NCBI GenBank assembly: GCA_003230435.1
Contig: QIDW01000190.1
Coordinates: forward strand, 1-9,255
Direction: 5' to 3'
Origin: Acidimicrobiia bacterium
GTDB lineage: Bacteria; Actinomycetota; Acidimicrobiia; Spongiisociales; ZC4RG35
Length of the DNA stretch: 9,255 nucleotides
Positions 1-6,245 of this stretch are shown piece after piece. Under the pieces are notes generated by a model. It was given only the letters and a program-made list of their open reading frames with translations, did no database searches and was not told where the DNA came from. A program made the position numbers and the translations under genes. Each line of letters begins with the position of its first letter. Position 1 is the stretch's first letter.

Positions 1-2
1 TG

Positions 3-1454
3 CTCGCCGGTATGAAGACTGTTGGAAAGCTCTTTGCATCGGGTGAGATGCAACTTCCGTTTGTTCTCAAGTCGGCAGAGACGATGAAGAAGGCTGTTGC
101 CTATCTCGAGCCGAAGATGGAAAAGGATGACACCTCCAATCGGGGATCGGTGGTGTTGGCGACCGTGTCGGGTGACGTTCACGACATAGGCAAGAATCTT
201 GTTGACATAATCCTGACCAACAATGGATACGAGGTGCACAACCTCGGCATCAAGGTTGGTGTCAACGAGATGATTCAGGCGTTTGAGGAGAGCGATGCCG
301 ACGCGATCGGGATGAGCGGTCTCTTGGTGAAGAGCACGTTGATCATGCGTGACAACCTCGAGGAGTTGGAGCGGCGCGGACTCGGTGATGTTCCCGTAAT
401 GCTCGGTGGTGCCGCTCTCACGAGAAACTATGTGGAAGCCGACTTGCGATCTCGGTATTCGGGCCCGCTGTATTACGGCAAAGACGCCTTCGCCGGGCTC
501 GACGCCATGGGGAGGATCGTGGCGGGGGAGGAGCGGCCCGAGGCGGCAGCACCGAGAAAGCGTCATGAGTTGACCACCCCGGCCTCGGCCATCCCCGTTC
601 GGGCGCCTTCGGTTGAAACAGACAACCATGTCTATGAGCCGCCGTTCATCGGTCCCCGGCTGGTCAAGGGGATCAACCTCGACGAGATCATTCCGTATCT
701 GAATCTCACAGCCCTCTTCAGGAACCAGTGGCAATTCCGACCGGACAGGGGTGAGACCGACTTGGAGTTCAAGGAGCGTCTCCAGCCCTTGCTTCGGGAA
801 CAACTAGCCCGGGCGCGGGCGGCCGATCTTCTCATCCCACAGGTCGCCTATGGCTACTTCCCGGCCAACGGCGACAGGGACGAACTTGTCATCTGGGAGG
901 ACGAGACCCGAAACAATCAACTGTCGAGGTTGCGCTTTCCACGCCAGCCCGAAGATCCCTTCTATTGCATTGCCGACTTCTTTCGTCCTATCGCGTCAAA
1001 CGAGATCGACTACGCCGTGTTCCACATCGTGACCATGGGGGCGGCGGTGTCGGCGCGGACCAAAGAGCTGTTCGATGACGACAGGTATCAGGACTATCTG
1101 TTGTTGCACGGGCTCGGAGTCGAGCTTGCCGAAGCTCTAGCCGAGTATTGGCACCACAGGATTCGAACTGAGTGGGGCTTTGCCGATGAGGACGGCCCGA
1201 CACTTCACGGTCTCTTCCGTCAGAAGTACCGGGGTGGCCGCTACTCCTGGGGCTATCCGGCATGTCCGGATCTCGAGGACAACATGACCGTGGCCAACCT
1301 TCTTGGCGCCGATCGCCTTGGCATTGAGGTCGGCCCCGAGACAGGGTTTCAGTATCAGCCCGAGCAAACCACGTCGGCCATCATCTGTCATCACCCGCAG
1401 GCCAAGTACTTCATCGCCAGGAAGGCGAGGGAGGGCAGACTTGCTGACGCGTAG
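3..1454 (+). CDS. metH: Methionine synthase, cobalamin-dependent, C-terminal part (5' end outside window)
   Basis: This is the 3' part of B12-dependent methionine synthase, which moves a methyl group from methyltetrahydrofolate to homocysteine through methylcobalamin in the cytoplasm. The frame is open to the left edge (Leu-Ala-Gly precede the Met at 12), so that Met is internal. Numbering from it, residues 1-40 are the end of the helical B12 cap domain. Residues 46-170 are the B12-binding Rossmann domain, with GDVHDIGKN at 54-62; His57 is the lower cobalt ligand. MSGLLVKST (101-109) and LGGAALTRNY (131-140) contact the cofactor in the family. Residues about 205-475 are the AdoMet-binding reactivation domain, with the signature GYPACP at 414-419. 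The PEQTTSAI stretch near 450 and the late HHPQAKYF follow the pattern I associate with actinobacterial MetH rather than E. coli. The catalytic homocysteine and folate domains lie outside the window. The 3' end overlaps the next gene. Confidence 0.96.
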   Translation, partial: LAGMKTVGKLFASGEMQLPFVLKSAETMKKAVAYLEPKMEKDDTSNRGSVVLATVSGDVHDIGKNLVDIILTNNGYEVHNLGIKVGVNEMIQAFEESDADAIGMSGLLVKSTLIMRDNLEELERRGLGDVPVMLGGAALTRNYVEADLRSRYSGPLYYGKDAFAGLDAMGRIVAGEERPEAAAPRKRHELTTPASAIPVRAPSVETDNHVYEPPFIGPRLVKGINLDEIIPYLNLTALFRNQWQFRPDRGETDLEFKERLQPLLREQLARARAADLLIPQVAYGYFPANGDRDELVIWEDETRNNQLSRLRFPRQPEDPFYCIADFFRPIASNEIDYAVFHIVTMGAAVSARTKELFDDDRYQDYLLLHGLGVELAEALAEYWHHRIRTEWGFADEDGPTLHGLFRQKYRGGRYSWGYPACPDLEDNMTVANLLGADRLGIEVGPETGFQYQPEQTTSAIICHHPQAKYFIARKAREGRLADA

Positions 1455-2232
1455 TGAGGGTTGGATTCGGATCGTAGAGGTCAACCCACCGGAGCTTCCC
1501 AGCCAGCGACACAGGAGTCTTTCGCCGGCGTGGACCCGGGTGCTTGTCACCGACAATGTGTTTGGCAGGATCCGAGTATCTCCGTATGCCTTTTCAGCAC
1601 GCATCACCCATGACACCCCCGACGTGCGCCCAACGGTCGTGGTCTCGACTCGGGACCGAAACATCCTTGCCATCGAATCCGAAGTGCGTGGGGCACTTGG
1701 GAATGGGGTGGAGTCCTTTCTCGTGGTGATCGGGGACACCGTTCCCCACATCGACCATCTCGCTCACCATCACGAGATAGTTGATCATCTGACCAATCTC
1801 CAAAAGGATCTTCCGGACTTTGAAGTCGGTATGCCCACACGCTTCAAGGAATGGCAGTTCCGGCGGCGCATCGAGCTCGGGACTCAGTTTTTCGTGACCG
1901 GCCCGATCATCGATCCGGATGTCGTCGGCCGGCAGGTCTCCCAACTGAATCTGAGAGATGAGGACCCACCAGTCTTCTTGATGGTGATTCCGCCTTTCAG
2001 CATCGACTGGGTTGATCGCATGGAGTCAATTGGAGCAGTTCCCGTAGGTGACCGGCTGAGGCAACGTCTGGTCGACCTCCCGCCGGACGTCCGACGTAAG
2101 ACGGCGTGGCGGATCACATCCGAAACGGAGCGTCGGGCCCGCGATGCCGGGTGTGCCGGAGTGATCCTGATGGGGCTCAAGTTTGATTCCGTGGTGGAGG
2201 AGGCTCCGCAGGCCTGGCACATCCTCGACTGA
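1441..2232 (+). CDS. Divergent methylenetetrahydrofolate reductase-like protein (MetF family)
   Basis: MetF-family flavoprotein homologue of 263 residues; the family reduces methylene-THF to methyl-THF, the MetH substrate, so the position behind metH makes sense. Family marks are VEVNPP (12-17, counterpart of the E. coli FEFFPP with its catalytic Glu; Glu13 here), VTDNVFGRIRVSP (36-48), STRDRN (69-74) and VVIGD (95-99, with the conserved Asp). It departs from MetF where E. coli has ITQFFFD: here the aligned stretch reads VTGPIID (152-158), so the folate-contacting Gln183 appears to be replaced by Gly. It is also shorter than typical MetF (about 290). No ATG fits. The Glu motif must be included, so the start lies upstream of 1474, and TTG at 1441 follows a GGGAGGG-like Shine-Dalgarno. 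This overlaps metH by 14 nt and suggests translational coupling. An ATG at 1303 is in frame but would overlap metH by about 150 nt. Fold assignment is firm; reductase activity is uncertain. Confidence 0.82.
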   Translation: MLTRSEGWIRIVEVNPPELPSQRHRSLSPAWTRVLVTDNVFGRIRVSPYAFSARITHDTPDVRPTVVVSTRDRNILAIESEVRGALGNGVESFLVVIGDTVPHIDHLAHHHEIVDHLTNLQKDLPDFEVGMPTRFKEWQFRRRIELGTQFFVTGPIIDPDVVGRQVSQLNLRDEDPPVFLMVIPPFSIDWVDRMESIGAVPVGDRLRQRLVDLPPDVRRKTAWRITSETERRARDAGCAGVILMGLKFDSVVEEAPQAWHILD

Positions 2233-2306
2233 CGCGATTTCCTTCTTTCTATACGCGCAAAAGATCAAATACGACGCGCCATGCATTAGGTAGGCGGTTG
2301 GGGTCA

Positions 2307-3752
2307 ATGGAGCGTCCGGCCTATGTGGAAAAAGGGGGTCTGCGCCGAAGAACACGAATGGGCATGGATACGCACGCCCCACGTAGTTCAAGGAAGCGCA
2401 TCGTCGCAGTGGCGGTTGGTGCCTCCCTTCTACTAGTCCTGTTCGTGGCTGGTCTGGCTTTTGCCAATTCAATAGGTGCTGCCCGTGTCGCAGAGAACGC
2501 CCGCTCTCTCCACTGGACCAACGCCACCCTTGGCACCTCAGCGCTAACTCGTGCCGCCCTGGTGCAAGCCGTCACATTCGTGGGGCTGGAGGACCAGGGC
2601 CTGGTTATGGAGGAAGACGTTGCTTACGCCATCGAGCAGGTCGTCGCCTCGTACGACGAACTGGAGCGTCTCGAAGGGAGCGCGGGCGGTAGCCCATCCT
2701 CGGCCTACCTCACCCGTTTCCTGGCCGAGGCCAGTGGCGCGAAAACGGCCCTGGATGAAGGCAGCGTTGACGAAGCCCGCAACATTGTGATCGGCGACAT
2801 GGAAGGTGCCTACATGGACCTTGTCGATTCTCTCCAGGCCGACCAGGAGGCTATCCAGGCTGCCATCGAGTCCAACACGGCCAATGCCACCCGGATGAAC
2901 GCATACGTGGTGTTCATTCTCACACTCGCCATCCCCGGATCGGCTGTCGTCGTCTACTGGTGGGTTGCCCGTCGCCAGGTACGTGAGTACAGGCTGAAGA
3001 CAGAACTCGAACTCGAGGGTGAGCGGGCGATCAGTCGAGCCAAAGACTCATTTATTGCTGGGCTCTCCCACGAATTGAGGACACCGCTGACCTCCATCTA
3101 TGGCTTCGCGGAGATTCTCACCGAGGGAGATGGTGCCGAACCCTCCCAGACCCGGGAGATCGCCCAGATCATTGCCAACGAATCGGCAGAGATGAAGCGC
3201 ATGGTGGATGACTTGCTGACCGCGTCCCGAATGGAGAGCACCGGTATAGAAATCGAGATGGCTCCTACCAACATCCGGGATGTGGTCGAGAGTGCCATCA
3301 CCCCGTTCGAACGTGCCGGACGCGAGGTCAGATGGTCGGCCACCGATGCGACGGTCTCGACCGACGGTGCTCGTCTCCGTCACATCTTGATCAATCTCAT
3401 CTCCAACGCGGCAAGACATGGGGGCGATCAGATCGGTATTGAGGTTTCGCCGGCGGACGACACCGTGGACATTGAGGTATGGGACAACGGGGACGGTGTT
3501 CCCGAGGACCAGGTCGAGAAACTCTTTGATCGTTTCATTCACAACGGCGCGGCTCCATTGCTGACGGGAAGCGTCGGGCTCGGGCTCGCGGTTGCTTCCA
3601 GGCTGACAACCATGTTGGGAGGCCGTCTCGCCTACCAGCGATTCGCCGGGAAGACCTTTTTCATTGTGAACGTCCCAGCGGCTGTCGCCGGAGAAGACGG
3701 TTCTGTTCAATCGGAGTCGGTGGCCGACGTTATTCGGGAGATGTCGGGATGA
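2307..3752 (+). CDS. Membrane sensor histidine kinase
   Basis: Transmembrane sensor kinase of 481 residues. A basic N-terminus precedes TM1 (about 31-54); an extracytoplasmic, predominantly helical sensor region (about 55-198) has no family I can name; TM2 spans about 199-220. A linker leads into HisKA with the H-box FIAGLSHELRTPL and phospho-acceptor His255. The HATPase_c domain shows the N-box LINLISNAARHG (361-372), G1 DNGDG (393-397), an F-box-like KLFDRF (405-410) and G2 GSVGLGLA (421-428), so it appears catalytically competent. There is no receiver domain and no response regulator gene in the window. The start at ATG 2307 is preceded by AGGCGG about 9 nt upstream; TTG 2298 and ATG 2358 or 2364 are in-frame alternatives. 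The AT-richer 74-nt gap upstream (2233-2306) is the likely promoter site, though I cannot define boxes. The stop overlaps the next start as ATGA, so the two proteins are probably made together. Confidence 0.93.
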   Translation: MERPAYVEKGGLRRRTRMGMDTHAPRSSRKRIVAVAVGASLLLVLFVAGLAFANSIGAARVAENARSLHWTNATLGTSALTRAALVQAVTFVGLEDQGLVMEEDVAYAIEQVVASYDELERLEGSAGGSPSSAYLTRFLAEASGAKTALDEGSVDEARNIVIGDMEGAYMDLVDSLQADQEAIQAAIESNTANATRMNAYVVFILTLAIPGSAVVVYWWVARRQVREYRLKTELELEGERAISRAKDSFIAGLSHELRTPLTSIYGFAEILTEGDGAEPSQTREIAQIIANESAEMKRMVDDLLTASRMESTGIEIEMAPTNIRDVVESAITPFERAGREVRWSATDATVSTDGARLRHILINLISNAARHGGDQIGIEVSPADDTVDIEVWDNGDGVPEDQVEKLFDRFIHNGAAPLLTGSVGLGLAVASRLTTMLGGRLAYQRFAGKTFFIVNVPAAVAGEDGSVQSESVADVIREMSG

Positions 3753-4867
3753 GACGTTTCCTCGCCATGATCACGGTCTCGGCGCTCATGATGATGGTGG
3801 CGACCGTCGCCTTGGGTGCCGCAGTAACGGAACCTTCCGGGTTGCACTCTTACAAGGACGTGTTTGGCTCGGTGAGCTACTCGGGTAGTGATGGCTCGAT
3901 CTTCTGGGAGAGCCCGTGGAAGGAGATCGGCGAGGCTGACGGGCCTTCAATTGGAGCTGTCCACGTCGCTGTCGATCCTTATTGCGCCGACTACAAGTGC
4001 CTTCACATATTTGGCCAGGGCGAGGCCTACAGCCTGATCGGGGTTGTACGTAGTGCAGATCTGAGTGGTTTTCAGGATGTCTATCTGGACTTCGACGTGA
4101 AACGACTTTTCGATGAGAGTCTCAAGGGCACCGCCGATGCTGAGCTTATGATCGAGATCACGGGTGACGGATCGGTATGGGACACCATTGACAGCTTCGG
4201 CCTACAGACCACCGACCCGAGCCCGGTTCACCGGAGCAGGCAGATTGGCGACTTTATCTCTGAGGGATTCGCAGTTCGGTTCGTGGTAACCGGGGCCCTC
4301 GGCACGGAAGTGTTCATCGACAACGTCGAGATCAATGGCACCTTGGCTCCGAAGCCCACGACGACAACGACGACGACCACAACAACCGTGCCGACGACTG
4401 TCACCACGATCACGGCCACTACCACCACTACGAAAAACGTGGCGACGACGACAATGACCACCGAGCTTCCGACGACCACAACCACCGAGCGTCCGACGAC
4501 AACCACAGTCGAGCCGACAACAAACACGACTTCTCGTCAGACCACCACGGCCTCGACTGCGCCCACTACCACTACCACCACAACCGGCGTGGCAGTGGTC
4601 GTGCCACCGGCCACGCCGCCAACAGGGAGTGGAATTCGGGATACGGCGTTCGGTGTCCAAGCCGACTACTCGCCTGGACTCTTCGGATCAGTGGCTTCAG
4701 GTCAGCCCGAAGTGCTCGGAGTGGAGTTGAACGCCGACTACAAGATGGCCGTCGAGGTCATCGAGTCTTCGTGGATGTGGATGGTTGTTCTGCTGGTTGT
4801 TATTGCCGGCGCCATCGTCAGCGGCCTCGACCGGCGTAAGAGCCTGAGGATCCCGCCAGACTTCTAG
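3749..4867 (+). CDS. Secreted, membrane-anchored jelly-roll-like protein with Thr-rich linker
   Basis: Cell-surface protein of 372 residues with no function I can name. A signal peptide (Arg-Arg start, hydrophobic 5-23, likely cleaved after the ALGAA region) leads to an ectodomain of about 30-198. Its elements, a WKEIGEADGPSIG turn (57-69), a DVYLDFDVKR strand (110-119), SVWDTIDSF (142-150) and a closing VFIDNVEI (188-195), match the beta-sandwich modules common in bacterial secreted proteins that end in a YFDNVxI-like strand. Cys79 and Cys84 could pair. Residues 204-280 are a Thr-rich linker, probably an extended and perhaps glycosylated stalk. After a short segment, TM 342-360 and an Arg-Arg-Lys tail anchor it with the ectodomain outside. 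The start codon overlaps the kinase stop (ATGA), with CGGGAG upstream, so it is coupled to the sensor kinase and may be its accessory sensor or its output; that link is inference. Confidence 0.85.
   Translation: MRRFLAMITVSALMMMVATVALGAAVTEPSGLHSYKDVFGSVSYSGSDGSIFWESPWKEIGEADGPSIGAVHVAVDPYCADYKCLHIFGQGEAYSLIGVVRSADLSGFQDVYLDFDVKRLFDESLKGTADAELMIEITGDGSVWDTIDSFGLQTTDPSPVHRSRQIGDFISEGFAVRFVVTGALGTEVFIDNVEINGTLAPKPTTTTTTTTTTVPTTVTTITATTTTTKNVATTTMTTELPTTTTTERPTTTTVEPTTNTTSRQTTTASTAPTTTTTTTGVAVVVPPATPPTGSGIRDTAFGVQADYSPGLFGSVASGQPEVLGVELNADYKMAVEVIESSWMWMVVLLVVIAGAIVSGLDRRKSLRIPPDF
4358..4588 (+). repeat. Thr-codon low-complexity tract (surface-protein linker)
   Basis: This stretch encodes runs of Thr interspersed with Pro, Val, Glu and Arg. 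All four Thr codons (ACG, ACA, ACC, ACT) are mixed, so the repetition is kept at protein level rather than as a perfect DNA microsatellite. It also creates spurious long open frames on the opposite strand. Similar shorter tracts occur in the two minus-strand envelope genes around 5902-5992 and 6973-7020. Confidence 0.85.
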
Positions 4868-4893
4868 TGGTTTGTGGCTAGTTTCGGGGGCAG

Positions 4894-5547
4894 ATGACGC
4901 CCTCCGATCGCCAGGTCCGAGCCCAGATCTACCGCCTGTTCATTGACGGCGCGACCATGGTCGATGCAGGGGTCACGGCGGAGTCCAGAGGATGGGTCCG
5001 CGAGGATGTCGAAGCCTCGCTCTATCGCCTCGCCGAGACCCATCGGATCAAGCTCGTCGCGGGGAGCCATCGGGTTGAAATGGCTCACCCGTTTTCGGGT
5101 GTGAACACCCGCTATCGAAGTGTCGTGGGCGATCGATCATGGAACGCGAACTGTGCCTGGGACGTCCTCGCCATCCTTGCTTTCATGGGCGAGGGTGAGG
5201 CCTTTGCTCAAGAGGCCGATGGCGACCTGGTTTGGGTGGTGGACAATGGCAAGGTGTCGCCTGACGGGGTGGTCCACCTCTTGGTCCCGGCACGGCATTT
5301 CTGGGATGACGTCGGGTTCACGTGAGCGAACATCCGTGGCTTCCGGTCGGAAGCAAGTCTCGAGGTGTGGCTCAAAGCAACAGGCTCCCGGCGCGGATAC
5401 GTGGCATCGTGCCAGACGATGTTCGACCTCTCAAAGGACTGGTACGACGGTCGGTTTGACGAAGACTGGGACCCGCCGACAGCCGAGGAGGCCGAGGCGA
5501 CTTTCGCGTCACATGGACTGACGGGAGACTTCTGGAAGCTGTCCTAA
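4894..5547 (+). CDS. MerB-like organomercurial lyase family protein, probable selenoprotein (in-frame TGA at 5323-5325)
   Basis: Homologue of alkylmercury lyase MerB, which cleaves carbon-mercury bonds by protonolysis in the cytoplasm. Read through one TGA it is 217 residues, close to MerB's 212. An N-terminal helical or winged-helix-like part (about 5-60) is followed by the pattern MAHPFSGV and NANCAWD (84-90). Cys87 and Asp90 have the same C-x-x-D spacing as catalytic Cys96 and Asp99 of R831b MerB. After HFWDDVGFT, codon 144 is TGA, then ANIRGFRSE. In MerB this site holds the Cys158-Cys159 pair; in my recollection actinobacterial homologues read GFTC followed by FRSE. The frame stays open for 73 more codons and ends with GLTGDFWKL, a family-like terminus. 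A SECIS-like hairpin follows the TGA. I therefore infer selenocysteine at 144; a nonsense mutation is the alternative. It starts 26 nt after the preceding gene, with GGGGG just upstream of the ATG, so it probably shares that transcript. Substrate is unknown. Confidence 0.8.
5323..5368 (+). promoter_or_regulatory. Candidate bacterial SECIS element following the in-frame TGA
   Basis: After the TGA (5323-5325), a perfect 6-bp stem GCTTCC (5339-5344) / GGAAGC (5349-5354) closes the tetraloop GGTC (5345-5348). The E. coli fdhF SECIS also presents a GGUC apical loop recognised by SelB. There it begins 18 nt after the UGA by my count from memory; here it begins 19 nt after. Weak lower pairing is possible, either TGAG (5323-5326) with CTCG (5359-5362), or ACA-CC (5330-5335, one bulged T) with GGTGT (5364-5368). 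The bulged U of fdhF is not clearly reproduced. The hairpin is inside coding sequence, as in bacterial selenoprotein genes. Confidence 0.7.
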
Positions 5548-5566
5548 GGCACTGAGCCCTCAGGAC
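5541..5566. terminator. Possible bidirectional terminator between convergent genes
   Basis: Only 12 nt separate the two convergent stop codons. An imperfect hairpin covers them: GTCCT (5541-5545) pairs with AGGAC (5562-5566), then GGC (5548-5550) with GCC (5556-5558) around a 5-nt loop. There is no T-tract on either side, so this is only a candidate. Confidence 0.3.
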
Positions 5567-6138
5567 CCCCGACATTCGGTGAACCAGGTAACGCCGTTCT
5601 CCTCGAAGGCGAATGAGGCGTCGGATTCGAAATCCTGTCCTTGAAATGCGAATGCGACAGGCCCGGTGTACATGTCGACGGTGAATGACCCCATTGTCTG
5701 AGGTGTTGGCCCTTGGATGGGTCCGGTGAGCCTGTAATCGCCCAGGAGCAGTATCTCGTCTTCGATGAATGACCGGCAGAGTTCCTCATTGAAGGCTTCG
5801 AGTACTGCCGGGTGCAGAGCAGCCATCAGAGAATCGACGTCCTGACGTTCAATTGCCCCCGAGAACTCCTCGACGAACGTCTCGATTGCGGCTGTCGGGT
5901 CGAGTGTGGTTGTCGTCGTGGCGGGAACGCTGGTCGTGGTGGTGTCGGCTATCTGTGTGGTTGATGTAGTGGCCACCGAAGTTGTGGTCGTTGTTTCGAT
6001 GTTCTGGATTGCCGTGGGTGTGGTCGGTAGGGCCTCGCTGCCGGCTCCGTCGTCCGAGGTGAACATGCCAATCAACCCGACGGCCGCCACCAAACCTCCG
6101 AAGATGAGGAGGAGCAGTCCGACCGAGCGCCGGGTCAT
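5560..6138 (-). CDS. Small membrane-anchored protein with Thr-rich linker and NTF2/SnoaL-like domain
   Basis: Protein of 192 residues. MTRRS and a hydrophobic stretch (about 7-25) form a signal anchor or signal peptide; no clear cleavage site or lipobox is seen. A Thr-rich linker (49-79) carries a C-terminal domain of about 110 residues. It begins with a long amphipathic helix (AAIETFVEEFSGAIERQD, 83-100), then DVDSLMAALHP, then strands ending in VTWFTECRG, an order of elements resembling the NTF2/SnoaL-like fold. Cys121 and Cys189 could form a disulfide outside the cell. I see no catalytic signature, so the role is open (ligand binding or protein interaction are options). The start ATG at 6138 has GGGGA about 8 nt upstream. 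It lies 107 nt after the large membrane protein gene on the same strand, and a hairpin sits between them, so it may be a separate or attenuated transcript. Confidence 0.78.
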   Translation of the reverse strand: MTRRSVGLLLLIFGGLVAAVGLIGMFTSDDGAGSEALPTTPTAIQNIETTTTTSVATTSTTQIADTTTTSVPATTTTTLDPTAAIETFVEEFSGAIERQDVDSLMAALHPAVLEAFNEELCRSFIEDEILLLGDYRLTGPIQGPTPQTMGSFTVDMYTGPVAFAFQGQDFESDASFAFEENGVTWFTECRGS

Positions 6139-6198
6139 TGACAGGTCCCCGGCTCGCTTGCCACTTCACGATGCTCTTGGCGTCTTGGTTTTGTCTGC

Positions 6199-6220
6199 AC
6201 TCCATGATCTTGCACGGAGT
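6199..6220 (-). terminator. Intergenic hairpin between two minus-strand genes
   Basis: ACTCCATG (6199-6206) and CACGGAGT (6213-6220) form an 8-bp stem with one G-T pair and a 6-nt loop. On the minus strand it comes 25 nt after the stop of the 552-residue gene. There is no following T-run, so it could be a terminator or processing site. The rest of the 107-nt gap shows no promoter boxes I can defend. Confidence 0.35.
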
Positions 6221-6245
6221 TGCCGCGATAGACCGGTAATAGAAG

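Noticed and set aside
1137..1751. 204-codon minus-strand open frame across the metH / MTHFR-like junction
   Set aside because: It is antisense to two recognised enzyme genes and has no family resemblance.
4358..4588. CRISPR array or perfect tandem repeat
   Set aside because: There are no regular repeat-spacer units; it is mixed Thr codons within a coding linker.
4202..4660. Minus-strand open frames (Gly/Arg/Cys-rich and Val-rich) opposite the surface protein gene
   Set aside because: They are the antisense of the Thr-codon tract and have no start context or family pattern.
4894..5325. Reading the MerB-like gene as a complete 143-residue protein ending at the TGA
   Set aside because: It would lack the second catalytic cysteine region and the conserved C-terminal part, which is present in frame immediately after the TGA.
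5120..5521. Overlapping plus-strand open frame of 133 codons that spans the internal TGA, which could suggest a frameshift in the MerB-like gene
   Set aside because: Its translation is Arg/Ser/Trp-rich with no family resemblance. The MerB-like sequence continues in the same frame on both sides of the TGA, so no frameshift is needed.
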